Notes under the pieces: model-generated
Database searches by the model: none
What the model was told of the DNA's origin: nothing
What the model saw: only the letters and a program-made list of their open reading frames with translations
Origin: Alphaproteobacteria bacterium
GTDB taxonomy: Bacteria > Pseudomonadota > Alphaproteobacteria > ATCC43930 > CGMCC-115725
Reading direction: 5' to 3'
Assembly (NCBI GenBank): GCA_030039775.1
Contig: JASHUX010000050.1
Coordinates: 1 to 18,231 of the forward strand
DNA: 18,231 nt
Part shown: positions 6,004 through 14,756 of the stretch, in pieces
Layout of the letters: each line of letters starts with the position of its first letter
How positions within the stretch are numbered: position 1 is the stretch's first letter
Position numbers and translations under genes: made by a program

Positions 6004-6516
6004 CTACGCCCGAATCTCCACCGGCGTGCCGATGGCGACCGCGTCCCACACCGTCTCGATCGCCTTGTTGCCGACCGAGATGCAGCCGTCGGTCCAATCG
6101 GTGAAATAGCCGATCGGGTCGGTGTGGCCGAACCGCGCCGGCATGCCGTGGATGCAGATGTTGCCGCCGGCCTTGACGCCTTGTTCTTCCGCTTCGATGC
6201 GGTCGATCTCGTTGGGGTAATTGAGGTGCAGCGACAAATGATAGGGTGAAGCGCTGTTGCGCCCGTCGACCATGTAGAAGCCTTCGGGCGTGCGGCCGTC
6301 GCGCGCCGTCATTTTCGGCCCGATCGGGTGCTCGCCGAGCATGATGTGGAAACTGTCGATGACCTTGTCGCCGCTCATCAGGTCCATCGTCCGCCGGCTT
6401 TTGTAGACGGTCACCTTATCGGCCTTGGGTGCCTGAGCCCGCGCGCCCCGCGTCACCAATCCGACAATACCAACCACGAACGCGGACAACACAGTCCGCC
6501 GCGAATGCTTGTCCAT
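6004..6516 (-). CDS. L,D-transpeptidase (YkuD-fold) family protein
   Basis: The protein has 170 residues from the ATG at 6516. A longer frame opens at 6612, but it would overlap the hibernation-factor gene and precede the signal sequence. The N-terminus carries a twin-arginine-like signal (SRRTVLSAF, then a hydrophobic stretch, ARAQA), so export by Tat or Sec is likely. The YkuD catalytic domain shows H123 in ICIHGMP and C145 in DWTDGCISV, the nucleophile that forms 3-3 peptidoglycan cross-links or attaches proteins to peptidoglycan. It has TDGC where the classic form is SHGC, as in YafK/ErfK-related members. No peptidoglycan-binding domain is fused. It lies 67 bases downstream of the hibernation-factor gene on the same strand and may share its transcript. 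Confidence 0.88.
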   Translation of the reverse strand: MDKHSRRTVLSAFVVGIVGLVTRGARAQAPKADKVTVYKSRRTMDLMSGDKVIDSFHIMLGEHPIGPKMTARDGRTPEGFYMVDGRNSASPYHLSLHLNYPNEIDRIEAEEQGVKAGGNICIHGMPARFGHTDPIGYFTDWTDGCISVGNKAIETVWDAVAIGTPVEIRA

Positions 6517-6583
6517 CACTAGGCAAAATCCCCGCCTGAGTCGCGTCTCTTGGCGGGGACTATAGCGCAAGCCGAGACCGGAT

Positions 6584-6949
6584 TCAGCCGCCGATCTCGG
6601 GCTCCGAGTCACGATGCTTTTTCACCATCCCCTTGAGGCGATGGGCGTAATCCTCGAGCTGCCGCCGTGCCTCGTCGAACGCGTCGCGCACTGCCACATA
6701 GATGTCCTCATGGGCGTGATGCTCGTCCGGGTGGCGTTTCGACACGATGGTCTTGCCCGGCACCGTCAGATCGACGCGCAGATAATAGAGCTTGCCTTTG
6801 ACATGCGCCCGCCCTGTCGACTCGACCACCACCTTGCACGACACGATATTGGGAAAAAACTTGTCCAGGGCCGCCGCGCGCTCGCGGATTTTGGTCTCGA
6901 CCGTCTCCGAGACCGGCATGTTGCGGAACGTGATCTGCGGCGCCGGCAT
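6584..6949 (-). CDS. Ribosome hibernation promoting factor / RaiA family
   Basis: A 121-residue protein with the HPF/YfiA (RaiA) fold: QITFRNMPVSETVETKIRER at the start, then KVVVESTGRAHVKGKLYYLRVDLTVPG, and the helix AHEDIYVAVRDAFDEARRQLEDY. The family binds in the decoding channel of the 30S subunit and silences ribosomes in stationary phase or stress. It lacks the C-terminal dimerisation domain of long HPF, so it is the short form, with a basic tail (VKKHRD). The ATG lies 6 bases after the stop of the DoxX-like gene, pointing to an operon with it. This is not the usual rpoN-linked hpf locus, so it may be a second, stress-specific copy. Confidence 0.85.
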   Translation of the reverse strand: MPAPQITFRNMPVSETVETKIRERAAALDKFFPNIVSCKVVVESTGRAHVKGKLYYLRVDLTVPGKTIVSKRHPDEHHAHEDIYVAVRDAFDEARRQLEDYAHRLKGMVKKHRDSEPEIGG

Positions 6950-6955
6950 GATTCC

Positions 6956-7348
6956 TTAAATGGGGGTGAAGGCCAGAACCAGGTAGCCCCCGGCGATCGC
7001 CAGGTTGCCGTACCAGAGATTCTTATGGAGAAAGCGCATTTCGCCCACGGGCATCGCGCCCGCAGGGAACTGCCACCAGGTATGAGCGAGGCTGGGCACA
7101 GTGCCGCACCACAGCGCCAGGAGCAGCGCCGCATACATTGCGGCCGCAGGAATGAACAAGCAAATCGTCCCCGCCGCTTCCAGCACGATCACGATCGGCA
7201 GCAGCACGCGCGGCATCGGCAGACCGATTTTGTTGGTCATCAATCCGATCGTGTCGTTGAACCCGGTGGTGTTGTTCCAGACTCCGACCGCCATGTAGAG
7301 CGCGAGCAAAATCCGCCCTAACCACTCCGCGGCATGTTCCCAACCCAT
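6956..7348 (-). CDS. DoxX-like integral membrane protein
   Basis: The protein has 130 residues from the ATG at 7348. That start is preferred because GGGGGAA precedes it at good spacing; the frame extends to 7393 but adds a charged stretch before the membrane part. Four hydrophobic segments are visible, beginning LGRILLALYMAVGVWN and including VLLPIVIVLEAAGTICLF, AAMYAALLLALW and LAIAGGYLVLAF. The first has the G-R-x-L-L-A pattern common in DoxX proteins. DoxX-family proteins are quinone- or redox-linked in a few cases, but most have no known function. It is the first gene of a likely operon with the hibernation factor. The family call is moderate, as motifs are weak outside the first helix. 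Confidence 0.7.
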   Translation of the reverse strand: MGWEHAAEWLGRILLALYMAVGVWNNTTGFNDTIGLMTNKIGLPMPRVLLPIVIVLEAAGTICLFIPAAAMYAALLLALWCGTVPSLAHTWWQFPAGAMPVGEMRFLHKNLWYGNLAIAGGYLVLAFTPI

Positions 7349-7455
7349 GACGTTCCCCCGTTTTTCTTGGTGGCGAAGCTTAGCGCGGATCACGGACGGC
7401 GCAAATATCGGCGCCGCCTTGACCCTCCCGGCGAATCGGCAGACACCGCCGAATC

Positions 7456-8184
7456 ATGCTGGTTCGTGGGGGATCGGCGGCATTATTGCTCGTGGTCGCG
7501 TTCGCGCTGGCCGGCTGCGGCTTGTTCGGCGGCGGCAAGGAACGCGCCGGCGACGCATGCCTCGACCAGCTCGAATCCGAGCATGTCGCGTTTAAGCCTG
7601 CGCCGATCCACGCCTCGAGCTCGGCCTGCACCATCGACAACCCGGTCCGCGTCACCGATGCCGCGATGAGCTGGCGCCCGGCGGGGCTGCTGGCCTGCGG
7701 TTTCGCGGCCCGGTTCGACCAGTTCCTCGCCAAGACGGCGGAGCCGCTGGCGAAGCGGCGTCTCGGCGCGTCGATCGTGTCGATGCGCCAGCTTGGCACG
7801 TATTCCTGCCGCCACATGGTCGGCGGCAAGCATATGAGCGAACACGCGCGCGGCCTCGCCATCGATGTCGCCGGGTTCTTCCTGTCGGACGGCCGCTATG
7901 TCTCGGTCGAGACCGATTGGCACGAGGGCGGTCGCAAGGAGGCGTTCCTCCACGATTTCGCGCGCGACGCTTGTTCCAAGTTCGGCGTGGTGCTGACGCC
8001 CGACGCCAACAGCGCGCATTTCAACCACATCCATATCGACGCCGGCCGCTACAAGGTGTGCGGCATGCGCCGCGCCGACGGCACGCTGCCGCCGGAACTC
8101 GCGCATGTGACGGCGGAAAGCGGCGACAGCGCCGCTGCCCCGCCGCCCGCCCACGAAAACATCGCGGACACGGGCGCGGAATAG
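7456..8184 (+). CDS. Extensin-family lipoprotein (VanY/M15-like metallopeptidase fold)
   Basis: A 242-residue protein. The N-terminus has a lipoprotein signal ending in the lipobox LAGC, with C21 as lipidation site. The rest matches the extensin-like C-terminal domain widespread in alphaproteobacteria. It contains the zinc-site pattern of LAS (VanY/MepA) peptidases: H130-x6-D137 in SEHARGLAID and H191/H193 in HFNHIHID. Six cysteines after C21 may form disulfides, as expected outside the cytoplasm. The likely role is peptidoglycan endopeptidase or carboxypeptidase, but activity is not established for most members. The last 30 residues are low-complexity Ala/Pro. No clear ribosome-binding site precedes the ATG. 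Its TAG stop directly abuts the S4 gene stop, as TAGCTA. Confidence 0.85.
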   Translation: MLVRGGSAALLLVVAFALAGCGLFGGGKERAGDACLDQLESEHVAFKPAPIHASSSACTIDNPVRVTDAAMSWRPAGLLACGFAARFDQFLAKTAEPLAKRRLGASIVSMRQLGTYSCRHMVGGKHMSEHARGLAIDVAGFFLSDGRYVSVETDWHEGGRKEAFLHDFARDACSKFGVVLTPDANSAHFNHIHIDAGRYKVCGMRRADGTLPPELAHVTAESGDSAAAPPPAHENIADTGAE

Positions 8185-8484
8185 CTAATCCTCGATCAGC
8201 GAAACCCAGTCGGTGCTGACCGGCGCCCGGGCGATTTCCTCGTAGAGCAGCCGCGCTTCGGCGGCGGGGCCGGGGCGCTCGCCGAGCGCGCGGATTTCGA
8301 CGACGTGGTCGGCGCGGCCGAAACGCAGCGAGACCCGGTTGCCGATGCGCGCCAGGTGCGACGCCTTTACTTCGCGCCCGTCGACCAGCACCGATCCGTC
8401 CTCGATCATCCGCGCCGCGAGCGAGCGTGTCTTGGCGAACCGCGCCTGCCACAACCATTTATCGAGCCGCAACCCGTCGCTCAT
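8185..8484 (-). CDS. S4-domain RNA-binding protein (Hsp15-like)
   Basis: A 99-residue protein starting at the ATG 8484, which overlaps the helicase stop as ATGA (8481-8484). Longer open frame upstream to 8904 lies inside the helicase gene and is rejected. Residues 5-55 are a clear S4 domain: LRLDKWLWQARFAKTRSLAARMIEDGSVLVDGREVK. E. coli Hsp15, the nearest familiar relative, binds 50S subunits carrying stalled peptidyl-tRNA. The coupling to an RNA helicase suggests a shared job in RNA or ribosome metabolism. This helicase-S4 pair recurs in alphaproteobacteria, where ferredoxin and carD genes often follow; here an extensin gene lies convergent instead. Confidence 0.88.
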   Translation of the reverse strand: MSDGLRLDKWLWQARFAKTRSLAARMIEDGSVLVDGREVKASHLARIGNRVSLRFGRADHVVEIRALGERPGPAAEARLLYEEIARAPVSTDWVSLIED

Positions 8485-10964
8485 CGTTTGAGGTTCAGTT
8501 CCTTGAGCTTGGCGAACGGATTGTCGGCGGCGATCTCGGCGCGGCGGGGCCGCGGCAGCGTCCGGCGGTGGCGTTTCGCAAGCTGACCGGGCCGCGCGTG
8601 GAAGGTGACGGCGCCAGCGGCATCGGCGACTGCGCGATAGCCGAGCACGGGGAGCATCGCCGGCAATTCTTCGGGCGGCGCGCCCGCAAGCTTCGCCAGT
8701 TCCGGTGTCGTGGCGAACGGGCCTTGGCGGCCGAGCCGCCGCAAGGTCGCGGCCAGCGTCTCGACGCGATCGACGCGCAGCACGCGCTCGCCCAATAGCA
8801 CAAAGCCGAGCGCGGCGTAGAATTCTTCCGATACCGCGGGATCGCGCGGCGCCGCAGTGCCCTTGGGCAGTTCCGGCAGGCTCGCGCCGCGCGCCACTGA
8901 CCACAGCAGCGCCCGCAACGCCTGCGCCTTGGGCTTCAAGAGCGCGGGGACATAGAGATGGCGCGAGCCGAAATGCAGGCCGAGCCGCGCCATGGTCTTG
9001 CGCTCCTCAGGCGGCAACGACGCCGCGGCGTCGGCGATGGCGGCGCTCGGCACTACGCCGAGCTCTTCGGCGACCCGGAACAGAATCGCGCGCGCCTGGC
9101 CCGACCAGTCCGCGACGTTGCTGCCGAGGAACAACGGCGCCAACGCGCGCTGCAGCTCCGCGCGGACGAAATCCGCGAGCCGCCGGCGCACGCTCTCCCG
9201 CGCGGCGCCTTCGAGATGCTCGGCCTGCAACAACTCGACACGCGGCGTCAGCACGTCGTCGCCGACGCCGAGATACGCGACCGCCGCTTCGCGCCACGCA
9301 ATCGTGCCGTCCGCCGCGAGACCGAACTCCGCGTCCGGTGCCGCGCCGAGCCGCCGCACCCGCGCCGCGATCTCGCCGCGCAACGCGCCGCGCGCCGCGG
9401 CCAGGACCGGCTTCGGCACGTCGCCATCGGGCGTGAAGCGGAACCCGTCGAGCCGGCCGATCGGTTCGCCTTCGACCACGACCTCGCCGGCGCCGTCGAC
9501 CGAGGCAAGCAGATCGGCATGGTCGCCGCGCCGCCGCGCCAGAATGCCGGAATGACGGTCGACGAAACGCTGCGTCAGCCGGTCGTGCAGCGCGTCCGAC
9601 AGCTTGTCCTCGATGGCGCGGGCCCGTTCCTGCCAATGTGCCGCCTCGGCGAGCCAGTCCGGCCGGTGGCTGATATAGGTCCAGGTGCGGATATGCGCGA
9701 TGCGATTCATCAGCGTGTCGATGTCGCCGTCGGCACGGTCGAGCCGCGTTACCTGGCTGGCCACCCAATCGACCGGCAAGCACCCGGCGCGGCCGCGCAA
9801 ATGGCGGAAGATCTGACCTAAGAGCCGCGCGTGCTGTTCCGACATCACTTTGCGGAAGTCGGGGATTTGGCACACTTCCCAAAGGAGGCGCACCGCGTCT
9901 CGGGTCGGCGCCAGCGCCGCGATCTCCGCGTCGCGCGCCAGCGCGGCGAGGGCCGCGTGATCGTCAGCGTCGCGGGTCGCGATCAGGCCGGGAAGGCGCG
10001 GCCGCGCGTCGAGGCTTTTCAAGAGCGCCGCCGGCGACGAAAAATCGAGCCTGGCGTTGCGCCAGAAGAGCCGCGGCAGCGGGTCGAAACGATGTTCCTC
10101 GATGGCTTCGACCAGCTCCGGCGCCAGCGGCGGCTCGTCCGCGGTCACGCCGAACGTGCCGTCGCTCATGTGGCGCCCGGCACGACCGGCAATCTGCGCG
10201 ATCTCCGGCGCCGACAGGCGCCGCGGCGCGCGGCCGTCGAACTTCATCGTCTTGGCGAAGGCGACATGGTCGAGGTCCATGTTGAGGCCCATGCCGATCG
10301 CGTCGGTCGCGACCATGTAGTCGACCTCGCCGGCCTGAAACATGCCGACTTGCGCGTTGCGGGCGCGAGGGCTGAGCGCGCCCATCACCACGGCGGTGCC
10401 GCCGCGCCGGCGACGGATCGCTTCCGCCAGCTCGAACACTTCGGCGACGGCGAACGCCACCACGGCGCTGCGCGGCGGCAGGCGCTGGAGTTTCTTCTCG
10501 CCCGAATAGGTCAGCGTCGAGAAACGCGGCCGCGATACGAGCTGCGCCTCGGGTACGAGGCGTTTCAACAGCGGCTTGATGGTGTCGGCGCCGAGGAACA
10601 TGGTCTCGGCGGTGCCGCGCGCATGCAGCAGCCGATCGGTGAAGACATGGCCGCGCTCGGGGTCGCCGCAGAGCTGAATCTCGTCGATTGCCAGAAACTC
10701 GACGGCACGGTCGAGCGGCATCGATTCGACGGTGCAGACGAAATAGCTGGGGCTGGGCGGGAGGATTTTCTCTTCGCCGGTGATGAGCGCGACGCGGCGC
10801 GCGCCTTTGATCTTGGCAACCCGGTCGTAATTCTCGCGCGCCAGGAGCCGCAGCGGAAAGCCGATCATCCCGGTCTGATGACCGAGCATGCGCTCGATGG
10901 CGAGGTGGGTCTTGCCGGTATTGGTCGGGCCGAGAACGGCCGTCACGCGCGGGACCGAGGACAC
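8481..10964 (-). CDS. SUV3-like DExH-box RNA helicase
   Basis: An 827-residue superfamily 2 helicase resembling mitochondrial SUV3. The Walker A motif is GPTNTGKT (12-19), the Walker B-type box is DEIQ (94-97), the characteristic SUV3 form. Motif V lies in TDAIGMGLNMDL (220-231) and motif VI is QIAGRAGR (257-264). SUV3_C-like sequence probably follows, and a long helical C-terminal half ends in a basic tail (RHRRTLPRPRR near 800). SUV3 proteins unwind RNA 3' to 5' and feed exonucleases such as PNPase; the alphaproteobacterial homologues are little studied. The start is GTG with AAAGGG just upstream; no other start codon exists in frame before it. The stop overlaps the S4 gene. Confidence 0.92.
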   Translation of the reverse strand: MSSVPRVTAVLGPTNTGKTHLAIERMLGHQTGMIGFPLRLLARENYDRVAKIKGARRVALITGEEKILPPSPSYFVCTVESMPLDRAVEFLAIDEIQLCGDPERGHVFTDRLLHARGTAETMFLGADTIKPLLKRLVPEAQLVSRPRFSTLTYSGEKKLQRLPPRSAVVAFAVAEVFELAEAIRRRRGGTAVVMGALSPRARNAQVGMFQAGEVDYMVATDAIGMGLNMDLDHVAFAKTMKFDGRAPRRLSAPEIAQIAGRAGRHMSDGTFGVTADEPPLAPELVEAIEEHRFDPLPRLFWRNARLDFSSPAALLKSLDARPRLPGLIATRDADDHAALAALARDAEIAALAPTRDAVRLLWEVCQIPDFRKVMSEQHARLLGQIFRHLRGRAGCLPVDWVASQVTRLDRADGDIDTLMNRIAHIRTWTYISHRPDWLAEAAHWQERARAIEDKLSDALHDRLTQRFVDRHSGILARRRGDHADLLASVDGAGEVVVEGEPIGRLDGFRFTPDGDVPKPVLAAARGALRGEIAARVRRLGAAPDAEFGLAADGTIAWREAAVAYLGVGDDVLTPRVELLQAEHLEGAARESVRRRLADFVRAELQRALAPLFLGSNVADWSGQARAILFRVAEELGVVPSAAIADAAASLPPEERKTMARLGLHFGSRHLYVPALLKPKAQALRALLWSVARGASLPELPKGTAAPRDPAVSEEFYAALGFVLLGERVLRVDRVETLAATLRRLGRQGPFATTPELAKLAGAPPEELPAMLPVLGYRAVADAAGAVTFHARPGQLAKRHRRTLPRPRRAEIAADNPFAKLKELNLKR

Positions 10965-11010
10965 GCCCTTTAGTTCAGCACGATTCCGGCGAAAGGCAAG
11001 AGCGGTCGGA

Positions 11011-11220
11011 TCAATCCGTGCCGATCATCACGTCCGAGGCCTTGATGACGGCGAAGGCCTGTTGGCCGCGCTTCAGCTTCAGCTCGGCGACCGCCTCGTT
11101 GGTGATCGAGGCGGTGATGACGTTGCCGCCGCCGATATCGACGCGGACATGCGAGGTGGTGGCGCCTTTTTTGACGGTGGCGATGCGGCCTTTGATGACG
11201 TTCCGCGCGCTGAGCTTCAT
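11011..11220 (-). CDS. mop: Molbindin (Mop/TOBE-domain molybdate-binding protein)
   Basis: A 69-residue single-domain protein with the Mop (TOBE) fold: MKLSARNVIKGRIATVKKGATTSHVRVDIGGG, then NVITASITNEAVAELKLKRGQQAFAVIKASDVMIG. The S-A-R-N-V/ITNEAV pattern is diagnostic. Molbindins form hexamers that store or buffer molybdate (or tungstate) in the cytoplasm and may help molybdenum cofactor supply. GGAG lies 9 bases upstream of the ATG. It sits 46 bases ahead of the helicase gene on the same strand and may be cotranscribed, though no functional tie is apparent. The only molybdoenzyme seen here is the CoxL-type fragment at the other end of the window. Confidence 0.9.
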   Translation of the reverse strand: MKLSARNVIKGRIATVKKGATTSHVRVDIGGGNVITASITNEAVAELKLKRGQQAFAVIKASDVMIGTD

Positions 11221-11325
11221 GGTTTCTCCGGGGATGGGGCGACGGCGGCGCGATAGCCGCGCCGCCCGATAAAGCCGGTGTCGGAACTATAGCGTCCGGG
11301 ACCGGGCCGCGACAACCGGGCGGCC

Positions 11326-11355
11326 CTTGCATCGGGCGACCCACTTACCCCATAT
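11326..11355 (+). promoter_or_regulatory. Heat-shock (RpoH/sigma-32 type) promoter of htpG
   Basis: CTTGCAT at 11326-11332 matches the sigma-32 -35 box CTTGAAA at five of seven bases. CCCCATAT at 11348-11355 matches the -10 consensus CCCCATnT completely. The spacer is 15 bases, within the known range. Transcription would begin near 11362, about 34 bases before the ATG at 11396. The alternative TTG start at 11327 falls inside the -35 box, which rules it out if this promoter is real. Confidence 0.65.
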
Positions 11356-11395
11356 CTTCGCCGGTTCATACGTCACGATCGGGGCACCGGGTTTT

Positions 11396-13261
11396 ATGGC
11401 ACAGGAAACACGCACATTTCAGGCGGAGGTCAGCCGCCTCTTGGACATCGTCGCGCACTCGCTTTACAGCCAGAAGGAAATCTTCCTGCGCGAACTGATC
11501 TCGAACGCGTCCGACGCTTGCGACCGGCTGCGCTATCAGGCCATCACCAAGCCCGAACTCATCGCCGACGATCCGGAGCTCGCCGTCACCCTCACGCCCG
11601 ACAAGACGGCGAATACGCTCACCGTCGCCGACAACGGCATCGGCATGAGCCATGACGAACTGATCGAAAATCTGGGCACCATCGCACAGTCCGGCACCGC
11701 CAATTTCGTCAAGAGCCTGTCCGGCGATTCGAAAAAGGACATGGCGCTGATCGGCCAGTTCGGCGTCGGTTTCTATTCCGCTTTCATGGTGGCGAAGCGC
11801 GTCGAGGTCGTGTCGAAGAAAGCGGGAGAAAGCGAAGCGTGGCGCTGGTCCTCCGACGGCAAGGGCGAGTTCACGATCGAGCCGGCCGAGCAGGCGGTCC
11901 GCGGCACCACCATCACGCTTTATCTCAACGACGACGAAAAGGATTTCCTCGAGGACTACCGTATCCAACAGGTGGTCAAGACCTATTCCGACCACATCGC
12001 GCTGCCGATCCGGCTCGTCATCGGCGGCAAGACGAATACGATCAACGCCGCGTCGGCGCTCTGGATGCGGCCCAAGAGCGAAATCACGCCCGAGCAGTAC
12101 AAGAAATTCTATCAAGACGCCGGGCATCAATACGACGAACCCTGGCTCACCATTCACGCCAAGGCCGAAGGTACGCTCGAATACACATTTCTTCTGTTCG
12201 TTCCCTCGACCAAGCCGTTCGACCTGTTCGATGTCGACCGCAAGAGCAAGGTCAAGCTCTATGTCCGCCGCGTCTACATCACCGACGACGCGCCGGGGCT
12301 GATTCCGCCGTACCTTCGGTTCCTGAAAGGCGTGGTCGATTCGGAAGACCTGCCGCTGAACATCAGCCGGGAAATGCTGCAAAACAATCCGATGCTGGCG
12401 CGCATGAAAACCCAGCTCACCAAGCGCGTCGTCTCGGAGCTGGCGAAAAAGGCCAAGGACGAGCCCGAATCGTACGCGACGTTCTGGGAAGCGCTCGGCG
12501 TGGTGCTGAAGGAAGGCATCTACGAGGATTTCGAGAACCGCGAGCTGTTATTGCCGCTGGTGCGGTTCCGCTCGACCGCGGTCGACCGGTTCACCTCGCT
12601 CGATGATTACGTCTCGCGGATGAAGCCCGGCCAGGACGCGATTTACTTCATCACCGGCGACAAGCTCGACGTGCTGCGGAAATCGCCGCAGCTCGAGGGT
12701 TTCCGCGCCAAAGGCGTCGAGGTCATGCTGCTGACCGACCCGGTCGACGAGTTCTGGCTCCCGTCACTGGGCGACTATCAGAAGCATGAATTCCGCTCGG
12801 TGACGCGCGGCGCGCCGGAGCTCGACAAGATCGAAACCCCCGAGAAGAAAGCCGACGAGGAAAAGAAGGACGAGCCGAAAACCGATATTTCGAGCCTGAT
12901 CGCGCTCTTGAAGCTGACCCTCGGCGACGCGGTGCGCGACGTCCGCGTCTCGGAGCGGCTGACCGAAAGCGCGGTGTGCCTCGTCGCCGACAAAGAGGAC
13001 ATGGACCTCCACATGGAGCGGCTGTTGCGCCAGCACAACCGCGTTACGGGCGACACCAAGCGCATCCTCGAAGTTAACCCGAAGCACAAGCTGATCGCGC
13101 GGCTCGCCGTTTTGGCAGGCAAGGACGGCGCCGCCGACGATCTCGAGGACATGGCCTGGCTTTTGTTCGACCAGGCGCGGCTCTTGGAAGGCGAGGCGCT
13201 GCCCGACCCTGCCGCGTTCGCGACCCGAATGTCGGCGGCGCTGGAAAAAGGACTGGGCTAG
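11396..13261 (+). CDS. htpG: Chaperone HtpG (Hsp90)
   Basis: The protein has 621 residues from the ATG at 11396. The frame opens earlier at a TTG (11327), but that lies in the promoter. The start MAQETRTFQAEVSRLLDI is typical of HtpG. The GHKL ATP-binding domain shows ELISNASDACDRLRY (33-47), DNGIGM (79-84) and GQFGVGFYSAF (120-130). The middle domain carries the conserved VDSEDLPLNISRE loop, and a Lys/Glu-rich insert (EKKADEEKKDE) precedes the C-terminal dimerisation domain. HtpG is a cytoplasmic ATP-dependent chaperone acting on late folding intermediates and cooperating with DnaK. A heat-shock promoter lies directly upstream. Its TAG stop shares the CTAG at 13258-13261 with the convergent DUF1223 gene. 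Confidence 0.97.
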   Translation: MAQETRTFQAEVSRLLDIVAHSLYSQKEIFLRELISNASDACDRLRYQAITKPELIADDPELAVTLTPDKTANTLTVADNGIGMSHDELIENLGTIAQSGTANFVKSLSGDSKKDMALIGQFGVGFYSAFMVAKRVEVVSKKAGESEAWRWSSDGKGEFTIEPAEQAVRGTTITLYLNDDEKDFLEDYRIQQVVKTYSDHIALPIRLVIGGKTNTINAASALWMRPKSEITPEQYKKFYQDAGHQYDEPWLTIHAKAEGTLEYTFLLFVPSTKPFDLFDVDRKSKVKLYVRRVYITDDAPGLIPPYLRFLKGVVDSEDLPLNISREMLQNNPMLARMKTQLTKRVVSELAKKAKDEPESYATFWEALGVVLKEGIYEDFENRELLLPLVRFRSTAVDRFTSLDDYVSRMKPGQDAIYFITGDKLDVLRKSPQLEGFRAKGVEVMLLTDPVDEFWLPSLGDYQKHEFRSVTRGAPELDKIETPEKKADEEKKDEPKTDISSLIALLKLTLGDAVRDVRVSERLTESAVCLVADKEDMDLHMERLLRQHNRVTGDTKRILEVNPKHKLIARLAVLAGKDGAADDLEDMAWLLFDQARLLEGEALPDPAAFATRMSAALEKGLG

Positions 13262-13995
13262 CTCGACGGGCCGGGCAGGGTCGCGGCCGTCAGAATCGGT
13301 CCGGCACCGTCGAGCTGCAGCAACACCGCCGTTTCATCGCCGACGGCGCGGCTCGCCGGAACATCGAGGTCGAGCGCCGCGCCGCGCCATTCGCCGACCG
13401 ACGTGAAGCTGCGGACCACCTGATAATCCTGCGCCGTGGCGCCTTCGTTTTCGCCGCGCAGCACCTTGGTTTGATGTTCGCGGTCGATGCCGACCAGCCA
13501 GACCGTCGCCGGCGCGGTGGCGGTTCCGGCGCCGATATGGATGTGGAAGCCGCTGTCGCGCTTTTCGAGCGACAGCGCCGGGCCGAGGCGCGGGCGTTGC
13601 CGCGCGGCGTGGAGCAAGGGCGCGATTCGCGCCGGCTCCGAGCCGACGCCTTCGCCGCTGCCGTCGATTACCATCTGCGGCGTGTAGACGTAGTGAAGAC
13701 CGAGCCGCTGCCCATAGGCGCGCTGACGTTCCGCCGCCAGCGGCAGCGAATAGGGATCGGTCCAGCCGATATAGTTCCAGTAACCGATGTGGAAGCCGAG
13801 CGCGAGAATGCCGGGCTTCTTCGCCAATTCGCCGAGATAAGCGTCGGCCGGCGGACAGGAGCTGCAGCCTTGGCTGGTGAAGAGCTCGACGACCACGGGC
13901 GGCGCCGGCGTCACGTCGGCGGCATACGCCGGAACCGCCAAGGCGGCGAACCCCGCCGCAAGCCAAAGCGCCTTAGCCATGATGTTATCTTGCAT
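13258..13995 (-). CDS. DUF1223 protein, exported thioredoxin-like fold
   Basis: A 245-residue protein of the DUF1223 family. An N-terminal signal peptide (ALWLAAGFAALAVPAYA) directs it out of the cytoplasm. The signature FTSQGCSSCPPAD follows directly, with a C-x-x-C in a thioredoxin-like setting; then come FHIGYWNYIGWTDP and YTPQMVIDG. The family is common in alpha- and gammaproteobacteria and has no established function; a periplasmic thiol role is often suspected. An alternative ATG at 13980 would trim five residues and leave a more regular signal peptide; neither start has a strong ribosome-binding site. DUF1223 genes are often near acnA in Bradyrhizobium-like genomes, as here. Confidence 0.88.
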   Translation of the reverse strand: MQDNIMAKALWLAAGFAALAVPAYAADVTPAPPVVVELFTSQGCSSCPPADAYLGELAKKPGILALGFHIGYWNYIGWTDPYSLPLAAERQRAYGQRLGLHYVYTPQMVIDGSGEGVGSEPARIAPLLHAARQRPRLGPALSLEKRDSGFHIHIGAGTATAPATVWLVGIDREHQTKVLRGENEGATAQDYQVVRSFTSVGEWRGAALDLDVPASRAVGDETAVLLQLDGAGPILTAATLPGPSS

Positions 13996-14055
13996 AACGC
14001 CGCGCCGCGGCGCCAGTCACATGCCGTCACAAGCCGGTGAACGTTTGATTGCCGA

Positions 14056-14756
14056 TTAATTCGGCGTGAGCGCGATGTCGGCGCTGACGGTCAGCGATAT
14101 CGTGGTATCGCCGGCCTCGGCCGCGGGCGGTGGCGCGGCCCCGCCTGCGGCGCGCGCCATCATCATCGGCCGCGGCCCGCCGCCCGGCCGCGATACGTTG
14201 CCGACGCGAAGATTTTCGATCCGCGCTACTTTGAGGCGCAGCGTTGCGGCGATCTGGCTGGTGCGCTCGGTCAACGCGTTCAGCGCTTCGTCGGTCAGCG
14301 TCCGCTGCGCCGCTTGCAACGTCTCGCGCGCTATATCGAAACGCATACCGCCGACCGCGAGTCCGCCGGCCTGCAAGCGGCCGGTAAGATCGAGCGCCGC
14401 CGCGAAGTCCCGGCTGGTCAGCATTAGGTCCTGCATGGCGTGCCATTGCGCCGGTTGCGGCTTGCCGTCGGGACCGGTGGGCGTGATTTGATAGGTTTGA
14501 TAGTTGCCGCTTGCCGGTTTCACGGCCGCGACCGCTTTCACCTCCGCCAACGCCGCCGCCATCCGGCGATTGACCTCGGCTTGTACCCGACCGGGATCGG
14601 CGCCGGTCGCCTCGGCGCGAAGCTCGACGGTCAGCTCGTCGCGCGGCGCGGTACGCTCGGCGGTCTGGTCGAGATGCAGGATGGTCGGCGCTGGATCGGC
14701 GAGCGCTGGCGCGGCGCATGCCAGCGCCGCCGCGAGACCGAGCGCCAAGCGGCGCA

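Noticed and set aside
6328..6522. Small plus-strand frame opposite the L,D-transpeptidase
   Set aside because: No ribosome-binding site or family resemblance, and it is fully covered by a well-supported gene on the other strand.
8705..10973. Several plus-strand open frames (up to 380 codons) opposite the SUV3-like helicase
   Set aside because: Low-complexity Arg/Ala-rich translations with no motif, whereas the minus strand encodes a complete helicase with all motifs.
11327..11395. Upstream TTG start for htpG
   Set aside because: It lies in the -35 box of the heat-shock promoter, and the extra residues are absent from typical HtpG N-termini.
11366..12382. A 338-codon minus-strand frame opposite htpG
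   Set aside because: Antisense to the invariant Hsp90 N-terminal and middle domains; its sequence has no family features.
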